A DNA stretch of 64,000 bases from Candidatus Gastranaerophilales bacterium (GCA_947857085.1 CANUDF010000002.1:1-64000), one strand, 5' to 3'. Shown: positions 46,989 through 58,702, numbered from the stretch's first letter. The notes: generated from the sequence alone by a model not told the origin. Made by a program: numbers and translations.

Positions 46989-48998
46989 CTATTCGTTAAC
47001 AATACCAAGAACTCTTACAAATTCTTCTATTGTTGTTTCTCCGTTTATAATATGATTTAAACATGCCTGATTAAGAGTCACCATACCGTTTGCTACTGCG
47101 GATTCTTCAATTTCCAAATCATGTGCTCCTTGCGCAACAAGCTTTTTAATTTCTTTTGTTATCTGCATGATTTCATATACGCCTAATCTGCCTTTATAGC
47201 CTGTAAAGTCACACTTGTTACAGCCTTTTGCTCTGTAAATAGGCGTTTTCATAAGTTTTTGAATTGCATCTTCTCCCGAAACAACCTGCCTTGCTTCGTC
47301 ATAAGATGGGAAATACTGCTCTTTACAATCAGGACACAATGATCTTACGAGACGCTGTGCAATTACACCTGATAAAGTAGAAGAAACAAGGTAATCTTTT
47401 GCCCCCATTTCAATCAAACGCGTAACAGTTGCAGCAGCCGAGTTTGTGTGAACCGTACTTAATACAAGGTGGCCTGTTAACGCTGCTGAAATCGCGATTT
47501 CCAGAGTTTCATAGTCACGAATTTCACCGACAAGGATTATATCAGGGTCTTGTCTTAAAATTGCCCTCATGCAAGATGCAAATGTAATACCTGCCTTTGG
47601 ATTAACCTGTGACTGATTAATACCTTCCAACTTAATTTCTATCGGGTCTTCAATCGTCGTAATATTTACATGCTCGTCATTCAAACTTTTTAAGACAGAA
47701 TAAAGTGTTGTTGTTTTACCGGAACCGGTAGGGCCTGATGTCAAGATAATACCGTTTGGACAGCTGACCATATCCTTAATTTTGGATAAGTCGCTGTCAG
47801 ATGCACCGACAAGCATAATTTTTCTGTCTTCTGCCTTTAAGCTGACAGCAGGTGCAAGAACACGTATTACCATTTTTTCTTTACCTGATACTGACAGTGT
47901 ATTTATACGGAAGTCATAGGATTGCTTTTTATATTTAATAGAAAAAGTACCGTCCTGCGGACGTCTGTGTTCAGCAATATTCATTCTTGACATAACTTTA
48001 AAACGTGCTATTACAGAAGATTCGACTTTTGCCGGTATTTCTAAAACTTTTTGAAGCATTCCGTCTTTTCTATACCTTACTATATAACCGTTAAGACGTG
48101 GTTCAATATGAATATCCGAAACTTTATTATCAATAGCATTTGTTATAATCTGGTTTACAAACTTTGCAACAGACCCCGTAGAATCTCTTAGTTCCGCATC
48201 AACCTGTTCCCACAAGCTTTCTTCAACTTCAATATCAGCAGCTTCAGTCTCAATCTGCTGGATTATCTTCTGAGTTTCTTTCTTTTGTGCACTGAAAAAC
48301 ATTTCCAGAGAGCTTTCAAACTCATAATGAGTCATCAAAAGCTGTTTTGGATTTTGTCCGGTCAGATAAATTATTTCTTTTAATACATCAGGTTTTACTG
48401 GACTAACAACACCTAAAGTCAATGTTTTTCCGTCTGATGAAATAGGAATTACTTTATTAGCTTTAATAAAATCTTCAGGCAGTATATTAATGAACTTGTC
48501 CTGCTTTGCAAGCTGTTCATTACTTACCATGTCAAACCCTGTTTGTAGATGAAGTATTGATTTTAACTGTTCAAGTGAAATAAACCCTAGCTTAAATAAG
48601 GTTGAACCTATCGGCATTTTCTGCCGTTTACTTTCAGCCAGTGCCTGCAATAATTGAACATCAGTTATATACCCTTTTTGAATAAGAAGTTCACCGAGTT
48701 TAATCTGTTTTTCTTCATGTCCTTCATAAATTGAAGACGCAGGGTCTTTTTTAAGGCTGTAAATCAGCTCATCCAAATCCGCATCCGGAACCTGAATGAA
48801 TTTAATCTGGTAGGGAAAATATTCTTTTAAAAGTTTATTAATAGTATCTTTGTCTGAAGATGAATTTACAGCAACAAATAAAAACTTGTCTTTCACACTA
48901 ATAGGAACAAATTTATTTTGTTCCATTAGTGTGTCCTCTATATGATTAAGTATTTCTTTGTTAACACTATTTTTTAATCTGTTTAGTAATTCATTCAT
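46989..48998 (-). CDS. GspE/PilB-family assembly ATPase
   Basis: 669 residues. MshEN-type N-terminal domains (KLGELLIQKGYITDVQLLQA) precede the ATPase core with Walker A TSGPTGSGKTTTLYSVLKSL. The Asp box is TIEDPIEIKLEGINQSQVNP, Walker B LRQDPDIILVGEIRDYETLE, and the His box GHLVLSTVHTNSAAATVTRL. A four-Cys zinc site (CPDCKEQY ... CNKCDFTG) is present. It powers assembly of the pseudopilus or pilus. Direction and spacing put it between the secretin and gspF. Confidence 0.95.
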   Translation of the reverse strand: MNELLNRLKNSVNKEILNHIEDTLMEQNKFVPISVKDKFLFVAVNSSSDKDTINKLLKEYFPYQIKFIQVPDADLDELIYSLKKDPASSIYEGHEEKQIKLGELLIQKGYITDVQLLQALAESKRQKMPIGSTLFKLGFISLEQLKSILHLQTGFDMVSNEQLAKQDKFINILPEDFIKANKVIPISSDGKTLTLGVVSPVKPDVLKEIIYLTGQNPKQLLMTHYEFESSLEMFFSAQKKETQKIIQQIETEAADIEVEESLWEQVDAELRDSTGSVAKFVNQIITNAIDNKVSDIHIEPRLNGYIVRYRKDGMLQKVLEIPAKVESSVIARFKVMSRMNIAEHRRPQDGTFSIKYKKQSYDFRINTLSVSGKEKMVIRVLAPAVSLKAEDRKIMLVGASDSDLSKIKDMVSCPNGIILTSGPTGSGKTTTLYSVLKSLNDEHVNITTIEDPIEIKLEGINQSQVNPKAGITFASCMRAILRQDPDIILVGEIRDYETLEIAISAALTGHLVLSTVHTNSAAATVTRLIEMGAKDYLVSSTLSGVIAQRLVRSLCPDCKEQYFPSYDEARQVVSGEDAIQKLMKTPIYRAKGCNKCDFTGYKGRLGVYEIMQITKEIKKLVAQGAHDLEIEESAVANGMVTLNQACLNHIINGETTIEEFVRVLGIVNE

Positions 48999-49015
48999 TG
49001 TTCAATTAAGGTTTT

Positions 49016-50830
49016 TTATAGAGTGTCCTCATTTCTCATTGGCTCATCGTCGTTAATAATTTTCGGGGTCAGCATAATGAGCATTTCTTCTTTATTTTTA
49101 GAAGTTACAGTTGTTCTAAAGAACATGCCTATGCCCGGAATATCGCCCAAGAACGGAATTTTTTGAACTGTTTTCTGTTCATCTTCTCTGATCATACCTC
49201 CTATGATTAGAGTTTCACCGTCTTTTATCCGTACATTTTTAAGCTCAAGATTTCTTCTTTGAAGTAATGTTGCCTGAATATCGGTAATGCTCGGATCTTC
49301 TTCGTTTGGCGAAGTTACCTGGCTGCTTATTGTTGCATATTCAGGAGTTATATTTAAAGTAACATATCCATCAGGACTTATAAAAGGTGTAATACTTACT
49401 TTTATACCGTTATCATCGCCGATTTCATAAGTTCTTTGAACAGCGCCTGTCAAAGAAGATGATACCACTTGAGACGTTACTGTTTTTACATAATCTGATG
49501 TAAGGTCTATAACTGATTCTTGTCCGTTTGTTATTAAAATACGCGGATTTGCAACTACACGACCTTTTCTGTTTTCTAATATATAGTTGATTGTATATGT
49601 CAAAGCAGAAGGACCCGTATATTTTGTAACATCATATGATGGCTCTTGACCCGGGCTTTCTATATGCGGATATCTATTGCCATGAACGAATATTGGATAA
49701 TTAGGATTTGTACTTGTAGAACCTGCTGCATAATTGAAAGAAAAGTTTTTGCTCAAGTACTGCCAAGTATTTGCAAGTGTTTTACTTCCTGCTTCACTAA
49801 GTTCTATAATAGAAACTTCCAAATATGCCTGAGGCTGCTTTCTATCATTTTGAGCAATAAATTCTTTAATCATTTCTACCTGTTGTTCGGAACCACCCAT
49901 TATGCCAATTGTTCCTTGCTGTGTAAAAAATGAAATTGCAAGACTTTGAAGCGGTAAAGGCGCAAGGGTTCCGGAACTGTTTGCAGTAATAGTACAAGCT
50001 ACTTCACCGCCGCCTAATTCTACATCGTCACCGCTGCCGCTAGAACTTGCACCGCCGGTCATAACACCTTTAATTCCGGCCGCACCACCGGTAGAACGAC
50101 CTTTACCACCGCCTCCGGAACTTGAAGATGTTGAAGGCAGCAACATATCGCATACAAGCTCCGCCATTTGTTCCGGAGTTGTATGACTTACTTTTATAGA
50201 AGTTGAAAGTGGTTTTTTATCAAATTTTTCTACTACTTTTCTGGCAATAGCCACATCATTTTTTGTTCCAAAAACAAGAAGTTCATTTGTCATTGGATTT
50301 GTAGTAACAATTTCAGAACTTGATAAACCAGGCTTTTTCATTGAAAAAATATTTTTATTTAAAAATTCAGCCATAGCAGAAGCATCTATGTATTTGACTG
50401 GAATTAATGTTATTTCTTGTTTTGCAGCACTTACTTCAGTTCCTGATGAAGAAATAACCAAAGTGTTTCCGTCAATTACATATGTAAGACCTGCTATACT
50501 CAATACTAAGTCAAAAGCAGAATTCAAAGGCACATCAACCAAATCCAGTGTAACATTACCTGATACGCCGGAATCAAATATTATGTTCATATGAGCCTGA
50601 TTTGCAAACATTCTTAAAACTTGTTTAACATCAGAGTCCCGCAAACTTAAAGTTACAGGATCCTGAGCAGTTGTAATAGCCACATCAGCCTTCAATTTAA
50701 CAGTATCTTCACCGTCTGCTCTCAACGACGGTTTTTCTGCTAACGCTAAAGCCGACATAGCTGTATTTGATGTTATAAATACAGCCAATATTAAACCTGC
50801 AATAATTTTTTTTGTAATTTTATTTTTCAT
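49016..50830 (-). CDS. Secretin (GspD/PilQ family)
   Basis: About 604 residues. The start at 50830 (MKNKITKKIIAGLILAVFIT) follows GCAGGAGC and gives a signal peptide of ~41 residues. An STN/N0 domain follows (VTLSLRDSDVKQVLRMFANQ), then N1-type domains and a long Gly/Ser loop (SSSSGGGGKGRSTGGAAG). The secretin core begins with RKGRVVANPRILITNGQES and ends LIIGGMIREDEQKTVQKIPF-LGDIPGIG. It forms the outer-membrane channel of a type II secretion or type IV pilus machine. No pilotin gene is evident. Confidence 0.93.
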   Translation of the reverse strand: MKNKITKKIIAGLILAVFITSNTAMSALALAEKPSLRADGEDTVKLKADVAITTAQDPVTLSLRDSDVKQVLRMFANQAHMNIIFDSGVSGNVTLDLVDVPLNSAFDLVLSIAGLTYVIDGNTLVISSSGTEVSAAKQEITLIPVKYIDASAMAEFLNKNIFSMKKPGLSSSEIVTTNPMTNELLVFGTKNDVAIARKVVEKFDKKPLSTSIKVSHTTPEQMAELVCDMLLPSTSSSSGGGGKGRSTGGAAGIKGVMTGGASSSGSGDDVELGGGEVACTITANSSGTLAPLPLQSLAISFFTQQGTIGIMGGSEQQVEMIKEFIAQNDRKQPQAYLEVSIIELSEAGSKTLANTWQYLSKNFSFNYAAGSTSTNPNYPIFVHGNRYPHIESPGQEPSYDVTKYTGPSALTYTINYILENRKGRVVANPRILITNGQESVIDLTSDYVKTVTSQVVSSSLTGAVQRTYEIGDDNGIKVSITPFISPDGYVTLNITPEYATISSQVTSPNEEDPSITDIQATLLQRRNLELKNVRIKDGETLIIGGMIREDEQKTVQKIPFLGDIPGIGMFFRTTVTSKNKEEMLIMLTPKIINDDEPMRNEDTL

Positions 50831-50843
50831 ATCTGCTCCTGCT

Positions 50844-51509
50844 TTATTTTCTGGCTCCGCCAAATTTATGTTCCAAATTATCCTCTTTATTGAAATTCAT
50901 TTCACCATCCGGAAGTACTTCACCTACACCGGCTTTATATATATTTGCACCCAGCTGTACAGTTACCAGGCTTTTACTTATTGATAAAACTTTGTAATTA
51001 TTAATATGGTCACCCGAACGAACCAAATAGTCGCTTCCCTCAATGTTCAAAATAGCAGAAGGGTTATTTGCCTCGTACATAATACCTGATACTTTTGTTG
51101 TAACAACCTTTGCGGCTTCACTGCCTTCAGAAAGGGTTTCGGGAGGAGCCATCAAATCAACTCCAAATCCGGCACCATTTGCAGGCAAAAATGGATTAGC
51201 CCGTCCATAATCTTCTACAGACAGCGAAACCATTTTATCTTCAGTTTTTTCTATATCTACTATTTCTATTTCCTGCATATCGTCAGCAGCCATCATTTTT
51301 TCTTGATCCAAAGCTTGTTCAGTCTGTTCAGGCAACTCGGGTGTTTCAACAGATTTACTTCCGGCAAATGAAACGCCTATAAATATTATAGCAATGATTG
51401 CAATACAAACCAAACTGATAAATATTTTTTTGCCGTTCGGACTGAAATACCTATCCAGTTTTTCATTGATTTCATTAAAAATCTTTTTTAACTCTTCTTC
51501 TATCTTCAC
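50844..51509 (-). CDS. PilP/GspC-like inner-membrane partner of the secretin
   Basis: 221 residues with one N-terminal span (IFISLVCIAIIAIIFIGVSF). An acidic linker follows (about residues 55-95), then a small C-terminal domain (VSGIMYEANNPSAILNIEGS, YLVRSGDHINNYKVLSISKS). The pattern 'sGI.y....p.AI........v..Gd.i....V..I' is that of PilP and the GspC HR domain, which dock onto the secretin N0 domain. It is directly upstream of the secretin. No pilM, pilN or pilO genes are in the window. Confidence 0.8.
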   Translation of the reverse strand: MKIEEELKKIFNEINEKLDRYFSPNGKKIFISLVCIAIIAIIFIGVSFAGSKSVETPELPEQTEQALDQEKMMAADDMQEIEIVDIEKTEDKMVSLSVEDYGRANPFLPANGAGFGVDLMAPPETLSEGSEAAKVVTTKVSGIMYEANNPSAILNIEGSDYLVRSGDHINNYKVLSISKSLVTVQLGANIYKAGVGEVLPDGEMNFNKEDNLEHKFGGARK

Positions 51510-51673
51510 GTTACACCTTTTCTTAATGCTATCAAAATTATAATTGAATATGTATGTTTATGTATCAGTTATTTAATGTATTTAATTCAAATACTAGACA
51601 AAATACACATACTTTAGTCAAATAATTGTATCATATTAAAAAAAAAGAGGCAATAAATCAAAAAACGTTAATA

Positions 51674-52543
51674 TTATTGAAAATTATTAGTAATAGTATG
51701 AATATATTCAAGAATTTGGGCAAAATATTTTAAATCAGCTTTACCGTTAATCACCATATCAGCCTCACGCCTATAAGGTTTTACATATTTTTCTCCGGCC
51801 TGCATAATGTAATCCCAGTGCTTATTTGCATTTTGTAAATCTTGATTACGTTCTTCAACAGCTCTGTCTATAAACCATTTTTTTCTTATTTCGTCATCAG
51901 TTTCAACATAAATTTTTATATCAAAAACATCTTTAACATCTTCGTACATAGTTGCTATACCTTCAACTATAATGATTTTTGAAGATCGAACATCAATTGC
52001 TTTCGGCATAGAAACCCCGGTTCCGTTAGGAAGATACATCGGACATTTTATATCAAGTCCGTCAGCCAAGTCCTGCAAATCACCTTTTAAAATATCCAGT
52101 TGAAAACTGGAAGGCGCATCAACATCATAGCCGCTGTCTCGCAATTTATCAAAAGAACCATATTGAGCAATCTTTGCAGAAATATCATTGAAGTAATTAT
52201 CAGTAGTCAATATTGTAACAGGCATAGCAAGCTGTTCAATAACTTTGCTTATTTCACGACATATAGTAGATTTTCCGGCAGCAGACTCACCTGTAATACT
52301 GATTAAAAATCTTTTATCCGGATTATTAATTAATCTTTTTGAAAAACGGGAAATAAAATCAGGATTAACTTCCCGAAAAATTGGCATCGGATATTTTTTG
52401 TCAAATGCAAGAATTTGTTTAAATTTAGTCTGCAAATAATACGCAAGAAGTTCCCGTCCTGTTTTTGAATTAAAATCAGGTTTCAAAATCTTGTCACGGC
52501 AAGACAATTCTTTTTCAATAAGTCCTTGCATTAATTTTTCCAT
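51674..52543 (-). CDS. Uridine kinase-like P-loop kinase
   Basis: About 289 residues from MEKLMQGLIEKELSCRDKIL. P-loop ISITGESAAGKSTICREISK, then ILTTDNYFNDISAKIA and IIIVEGIATMYEDVKDVFDI, as in uridine kinases and phosphoribulokinase-like enzymes. The ~85-residue N-terminal extension is longer than usual. In-frame codons upstream of 52543 are excluded because they lack a ribosome site and overlap the atpD promoter area. Divergent from atpD. Confidence 0.8.
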   Translation of the reverse strand: MEKLMQGLIEKELSCRDKILKPDFNSKTGRELLAYYLQTKFKQILAFDKKYPMPIFREVNPDFISRFSKRLINNPDKRFLISITGESAAGKSTICREISKVIEQLAMPVTILTTDNYFNDISAKIAQYGSFDKLRDSGYDVDAPSSFQLDILKGDLQDLADGLDIKCPMYLPNGTGVSMPKAIDVRSSKIIIVEGIATMYEDVKDVFDIKIYVETDDEIRKKWFIDRAVEERNQDLQNANKHWDYIMQAGEKYVKPYRREADMVINGKADLKYFAQILEYIHTITNNFQ

Positions 52544-52609
52544 AATTTGGGTATACTTAATATAATACACAAGAAAAAATTTTTTGCTAGTATGTTTTAA
52601 AAATTTTAA

Positions 52610-54100
<1,491 letters not shown>

Positions 54101-54112
54101 ATAGGTAATCAA

Positions 54113-54508
54113 ATGAATTTAAAAATAATAACCCATGAAAGAGTTGTTTTCGATGAGGATGTTGACGAAATTTATTCAAAAGGTGTCGACGGTGAATTCG
54201 GGATATTAAAAGGTCATATACCTTATATGACAACTCTTGATATTGGTATAACAAAAGTTATACAAGGAAAAGAAACTAAATTATTTACTACAATGGGAGG
54301 AGTCTTCCAATTTAGAGATGATAAGGCTTTAATATTGACATCAACAGCTGAATGCGGTGATGAGATTGATGAAGTCAGAGCAAGGGAAGCTCTGGACAGA
54401 GCAAAAGCACGATTAGCCGAGAATGATGCACGTATTGATGCAAAACGTGCAGAAGCAGCTATTGCAAGGGCTATGGTAAGATTGAAAGCAAAAATGAATA
54501 ATGGATAA
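54113..54508 (+). CDS. atpC: F1-ATPase subunit epsilon
   Basis: 131 residues. Beta-sandwich N-terminal domain (NLKIITHERVVFDEDVDEIY, GEFGILKGHIPYMTTLDIG) and a C-terminal helical hairpin (DRAKARLAENDARIDAKRAE, ending VRLKAKMNN). The hairpin can inhibit the ATPase. It lies 12 nt after atpD and overlaps the chromate-transporter-like gene by 8 nt. Confidence 0.95.
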   Translation: MNLKIITHERVVFDEDVDEIYSKGVDGEFGILKGHIPYMTTLDIGITKVIQGKETKLFTTMGGVFQFRDDKALILTSTAECGDEIDEVRAREALDRAKARLAENDARIDAKRAEAAIARAMVRLKAKMNNG

Positions 54509-55082
54509 ATCATTTTACACAATTTTTAAGACATTTTTTAAAGTCGGCACAATGCTTTTAGGAGGCGGCTATGTAATTTTACCGCTTTTACAGTCTGAAC
54601 TGGTAGAAAAGAAAGGTTGGATAGATTCTGATGGATTATGTGAATATTACGCATTGGGGCAGTCTGTTCCGGGAATTATTGCAGCTAATATTTCAATTTT
54701 TGTAGGATACAAACTCAGGGGTCAGATTGGAGCTCTGTCAGCAGTTTTAGGAATAGTCACACCTGCTTTTCTTGCAATTATCCTGATTGCTTCGATGCTT
54801 GAAGAAATTGTTAACCTTAGTTTTATTCAAAGTATTTTCTGGGGTGTTGGAATAGGTGTAATTATGCTCTTATTTTTGGCAACAAAAGAAATGTGGGGCA
54901 AAAGTATTGTTGACAAATTCACTTGTTTTGTATTTTTTGCTTCATTTATCTTATCTGCATGTTTTCATGTCTCACCGGCAATAATAATAATTCTTGCAAT
55001 AATATCCGGTATTGTCTACAGGAAAATAGAACCAAAAATCGAGGAAGTTCAGCCTAATATTCTCGAGGAGTGTGAAAAATGA
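54501..55082 (+). CDS. Chromate transporter (ChrA) family, first half-size subunit
   Basis: 193 residues with about six membrane spans. FKVGTMLLGGGYVILPLLQS, with the GGGY motif near the N-terminus, and LGQSVPGIIAANISIFVGYK are family signatures. In short-chain ChrA systems two such half proteins pair to form the transporter. It overlaps atpC by 8 nt and the second half by 4 nt. The true substrate may be another anion. Confidence 0.92.
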   Translation: MDKSFYTIFKTFFKVGTMLLGGGYVILPLLQSELVEKKGWIDSDGLCEYYALGQSVPGIIAANISIFVGYKLRGQIGALSAVLGIVTPAFLAIILIASMLEEIVNLSFIQSIFWGVGIGVIMLLFLATKEMWGKSIVDKFTCFVFFASFILSACFHVSPAIIIILAIISGIVYRKIEPKIEEVQPNILEECEK

Positions 55083-55609
55083 TTTATATAAATCTTTTTC
55101 TACAATTTTTTCATATAGGTTTATTTTCATTTGGCGGCGGATATGCAACACTGCCTTTTCTGTATCACATTGCAGAAGTACAAAAATGGTACACAGTCAA
55201 ACAATTAACTGATATGATTGCAATATCTTCAATTACACCGGGTCCGGTAGGAGTAAACGTTGCAACATTTGCAGGATTTGCAACTTCCGGAATATTTGGA
55301 GCAATTATTGCGACAACATCAGTAATTCTGCCTTCATATATTCTTGTAATAATTATTTCAAAAGCGTTAGAGCAATTTGAATCGAATAAAAATGTAAGAG
55401 CAGCTATTTATGCATTAAAACCGGCAGGCTGCGGACTGTTAGCAGCTGTCGGCATTGATATGTTTGTGAATAATGTAAATCTTTTGGGAATGTTTCTTTT
55501 TGCAATATTATTTGTTGTAAGCATGAAACAAAAACGGGATCCTTTATTTTACTTAGGTATTTCAGCTGTAACAGGACTTTTGGCTGGCTTTTTACATATA
55601 ACAAACTAA
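55079..55609 (+). CDS. Chromate transporter (ChrA) family, second half-size subunit
   Basis: 176 residues, paralogous to the preceding gene: FFHIGLFSFGGGYATLPFLY, then ISSITPGPVGVNVATFAGFA. About five or six membrane segments. ATGA overlap with the first subunit implies coupled synthesis in 1:1 ratio. It converges on the comM-like gene with a 4-nt gap and no visible terminator. Confidence 0.92.
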   Translation: MIYINLFLQFFHIGLFSFGGGYATLPFLYHIAEVQKWYTVKQLTDMIAISSITPGPVGVNVATFAGFATSGIFGAIIATTSVILPSYILVIIISKALEQFESNKNVRAAIYALKPAGCGLLAAVGIDMFVNNVNLLGMFLFAILFVVSMKQKRDPLFYLGISAVTGLLAGFLHITN

Positions 55610-55613
55610 GCTG

Positions 55614-57152
55614 TTAGATAGTTAAGGTTTCTTTATCAAACATTTTGTATTGTAATGCCTGCATAAGATGAGACTGCTTAATTATTTGGGAATTATCTAA
55701 ATCTGCTATAGTACGGGCTAATTTTAGTATCCTGTCATAACGTCGGCCTGATAACTTATATTTTAAAATTGCCGCCTTAAATATTTCTTTTGAGTCTTCA
55801 TTAATTTGACAATATTTTTTAATAAGCTCAGAAGTAAGCTCAGAGTTAGTTAGAATATTTTCATTCTTATAACGTTCCGCTTGAATTTTACGTGCTATTA
55901 TAACTCTTTTACGAATATCTTCAGATTTCTCAGAATTTTCAGATGTATTCAGAAGTTCGTTTGCAGTAAGCCGCGGCACATCAATTTGTAAATCTATTCT
56001 GTCTAAAAGCGGACCTGAAAGCTTTGTGAGATATCGGTTAACCATATACTCAGAACAGGTGCATTGTTTTTCTTTATCGCCTCTATAGCCGCACGGGCAA
56101 GGATTCATCGCACCAAGCAGCATAAATTTTGCAGGATATTTAATAGAATGTTTTGTTCTTGAAATAACAATTTCACCATCCTCTATAGGTTGTCTTAAAA
56201 CCTCAAGAACATTGCGAGGGAACTCCACCATTTCATCTAAAAACAGCACTCCCCGGTGTGCAAGTGTGATTTCGCCCGGCATAGGATTACTCCCCCCGCC
56301 TATAACCCCGTTTGCAGATGCTGTATGATGAACAGAACGAAACGGTCGTTTTGTCATAAGCGGTTTGTCTTTTGGAAGAAGACCGCATATGCTGTAAATT
56401 TTAGTTAATTCTAAAGCTTCCGATAACTCCAAAGGCGGTAATATTGACGCAAAGCATTTTGCCATAAGAGTTTTTCCAGACCCGGGAGAGCCTATCATAA
56501 GCAGATTATGACCGCCTGCAGCTGCAATTTCCAAAGCTCTTTTAGCTTTCTGCTGCCCTTTTACATTTTTAAAATCATAATCAAAATTTTCATTTATATC
56601 CGATATATATGCGTTTATATCTGTTTTGTATTGTTTCAGCGGTGTTTCAACAAAGTGATTAACGACATCATTCAGACACTCGGCGCCGAATACATTCATT
56701 TGCTGAATTAAAGCAGCCTCTTTTACATTATCAGCCGGAACAATTACATTTTTAACCCCGATTTCTTTAAGCCCCATAACGACAGGCAAAACACCGCGCA
56801 CACCGCGCAGGTTTCCGCTTAATGAAAGTTCACCTATAAAAGCATAATCCTTAATTGATTCAGCTTCAAGCACACCTTCTTCAACAAGAATCCCCATTGC
56901 AATAGCTAAATCAAAACTTGTTCCTGCCTTTTTCAAATCTGCAGGGGCAAGGTTAATAACTATTTTTCTCGACGGAAACGTAAAACCTGAATTTTTAATA
57001 GCAGAACGAACTCTGTCCCGAGCCTCATTTACGGCCGTATCAGGCAATCCTACAACCGAAAAAGACGGCAGACCGTTTTGGACATCCGTTTCTACAGATA
57101 CTTCATATGCATTTAAACCAATTACTGTTGCAGTTGTTACCTTATTAACCAT
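55614..57152 (-). CDS. comM: YifB/ComM-family Mg-chelatase-like AAA+ ATPase
   Basis: 512 residues. N-terminal Lon-like/ChlI domain (VSVETDVQNGLPSFSVVGLP, NEARDRVRSAIKNSG, FDLAIAMGILV). The AAA+ core has Walker A MIGSPGSGKTLMAKCFASIL and Walker B GVLFLDEMVEF; sensor and zinc-like cysteines lie in MNPCPCGYRGDKEKQCTC. ComM is a helicase that drives branch migration in natural transformation, which fits a type IV pilus-bearing cell. A C6 run within the coding sequence is not a switch. Confidence 0.93.
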   Translation of the reverse strand: MVNKVTTATVIGLNAYEVSVETDVQNGLPSFSVVGLPDTAVNEARDRVRSAIKNSGFTFPSRKIVINLAPADLKKAGTSFDLAIAMGILVEEGVLEAESIKDYAFIGELSLSGNLRGVRGVLPVVMGLKEIGVKNVIVPADNVKEAALIQQMNVFGAECLNDVVNHFVETPLKQYKTDINAYISDINENFDYDFKNVKGQQKAKRALEIAAAGGHNLLMIGSPGSGKTLMAKCFASILPPLELSEALELTKIYSICGLLPKDKPLMTKRPFRSVHHTASANGVIGGGSNPMPGEITLAHRGVLFLDEMVEFPRNVLEVLRQPIEDGEIVISRTKHSIKYPAKFMLLGAMNPCPCGYRGDKEKQCTCSEYMVNRYLTKLSGPLLDRIDLQIDVPRLTANELLNTSENSEKSEDIRKRVIIARKIQAERYKNENILTNSELTSELIKKYCQINEDSKEIFKAAILKYKLSGRRYDRILKLARTIADLDNSQIIKQSHLMQALQYKMFDKETLTI

Positions 57153-57172
57153 AAGGCTAGTATAACATAAAA

Positions 57173-57610
57173 TTATTTTTTCCGAACCATACGATATGCA
57201 ATAGCGCTGATAATTCCTAAATATGCCGTAATAAATCCGGCAGTCATTAATTTAAACTTTTTCTTCTCTTTTGCAATGTTAATCTCGTTAAATGCAATAT
57301 AAGTTTTATTTTTGTAATTTTCCAACTTATAACCATCAGGCAGAGTTTTCATAATTTTAGCATCTGCGGCAGGATGATTTTTGCCTCTGTTTTCGTATTT
57401 TACAATTTGTATTGCAGCATTGTCTCTCGGACCATAAAAAGCTGTTGAATATGCTTGATTTGTTTTAACAAACAAATCCTCAGGCAATATACGTTTTTGG
57501 TTAACCTCTTCAACCTGTGCATCGGTAAGTTTCACGGGAATAGCGCTGTACTTATATATGCCGTAAATTTTATATCTTTTTTGATTATTTGATGTGAAGT
57601 TAACTTTCAT
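57173..57610 (-). CDS. Unknown protein with FTS N-terminal motif and C-terminal membrane span
   Basis: 145 residues starting MKVNFTSNNQKRYKIYGIYK. A mixed alpha/beta body (LPDGYKLENYKNKTYIAFNE) is followed by a single membrane helix near the C-terminus (LMTAGFITAYLGIISAIAYR) and a basic tail (MVRKK), so it is a tail-anchored protein. The N-terminal NFTS resembles SFTS in the protein at 38868. No family recognised. Confidence 0.65.
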   Translation of the reverse strand: MKVNFTSNNQKRYKIYGIYKYSAIPVKLTDAQVEEVNQKRILPEDLFVKTNQAYSTAFYGPRDNAAIQIVKYENRGKNHPAADAKIMKTLPDGYKLENYKNKTYIAFNEINIAKEKKKFKLMTAGFITAYLGIISAIAYRMVRKK

Positions 57611-57664
57611 GTATTAATGATTAAAACACAATATTTATTTTTTTGCTAAAATGTAAACAGCATT

Positions 57665-58654
57665 ATGAAAAAAATTAACAAAATACTTGCAGTAAATTTT
57701 GGCGGAATAGGTGATGAGATTTTATTTTTACCTGCTCTTATTTCGCTGAAAAAAGAGTTTCCGGATGCTGATATAACACTTGCACTGGAACCGCGGAGCA
57801 AAAGTGTTAAAGATTTAACCGACATAATTAATGACATAATTCCGGTTGATATAAAAAACAAAAATAAATATATTGAGCTCATAAAATTTATTATAAAAGC
57901 CCGCAAAGAAAAGTTTGATTTAGCAATAACTGCCGGAGGGAACAAATTTATGAGCATAATTTTGCGGCTGACCGGTGCAAAAAAACGTTACGGCTATGAT
58001 TGCGGAACTTTGAGCAAAATTCTTTTAACTAAAGCCGTTCCTTTAAACAAAAAGCAGTATGCGGCAAAAATGTATCATGATCTTATAACACCTGTAACAT
58101 CATACACAACTGAACTACCGCAGATTAACGTTCCTAAACAGGAAAAAATTTCAAATTCCGTATTAATTCACCCCGGTGTAAGCAAAATGAGCGTACAGAA
58201 AGGTATGATTAAGACCGTTCCGGCTGAAGTTTGGGCGCAAACTATTGATTTGCTTGTCGTTTCAGGGAAAAAAGTTCTGCTTGCTGGCGGTCCGGATGAT
58301 AAAGAATGTATAGAAACTATTTTAAAAACAGTTAAAACAAACAATTTTGAAAATCTGTATGGTAAAACAAAAAATTTAAAAGAACTTGCCGAACTCATTG
58401 GAAAAGCGGAAATATTTTTATGCTCTGATTCCGCACCGCTTCATGTTGCAGTAGCAATGGGAACAAAAACATTTGCAATTTTCGGACCTACTGATGACCA
58501 AAAATTAATCCCTGAGAATGTAACAGCAATAAAAGCAAAAGATATATGTGCATTAAAACCTTGCCTCTGGGAAAAACGTCAGACAACCTGTCCGACACTT
58601 GATTGTTTAAAAATCAATGCAGAAGATATAGTAAAAACTATTATCAATAAATAA
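57665..58654 (+). CDS. Glycosyltransferase family 9 (heptosyltransferase-like)
   Basis: 329 residues, GT-B fold. N-terminal ILAVNFGGIGDEILFLPALI and the central VLIHPGVSKMSVQKGM are typical. The C-terminal donor-binding region has LLAGGPDDKECIETI, LAELIGKAEIFLCSDSAPLH and FAIFGPTDDQKLIPEN, as in WaaC/WaaF. These add heptose to lipid A-core in the cytoplasm, which implies an LPS-type outer membrane. The exact sugar is unproven. It stands alone and ends at a bidirectional terminator. Confidence 0.88.
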   Translation: MKKINKILAVNFGGIGDEILFLPALISLKKEFPDADITLALEPRSKSVKDLTDIINDIIPVDIKNKNKYIELIKFIIKARKEKFDLAITAGGNKFMSIILRLTGAKKRYGYDCGTLSKILLTKAVPLNKKQYAAKMYHDLITPVTSYTTELPQINVPKQEKISNSVLIHPGVSKMSVQKGMIKTVPAEVWAQTIDLLVVSGKKVLLAGGPDDKECIETILKTVKTNNFENLYGKTKNLKELAELIGKAEIFLCSDSAPLHVAVAMGTKTFAIFGPTDDQKLIPENVTAIKAKDICALKPCLWEKRQTTCPTLDCLKINAEDIVKTIINK

Positions 58655-58702
58655 AATCGTCCGGATTTTCATCAATATTTGTTCAGTGACCCAAATTGTA
58701 AA

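Noticed and set aside
56285-56300. C6 run in the comM-like gene as another switch tract
   Set aside because: It is shorter, lies mid-gene in a conserved AAA+ region and the frame is intact.
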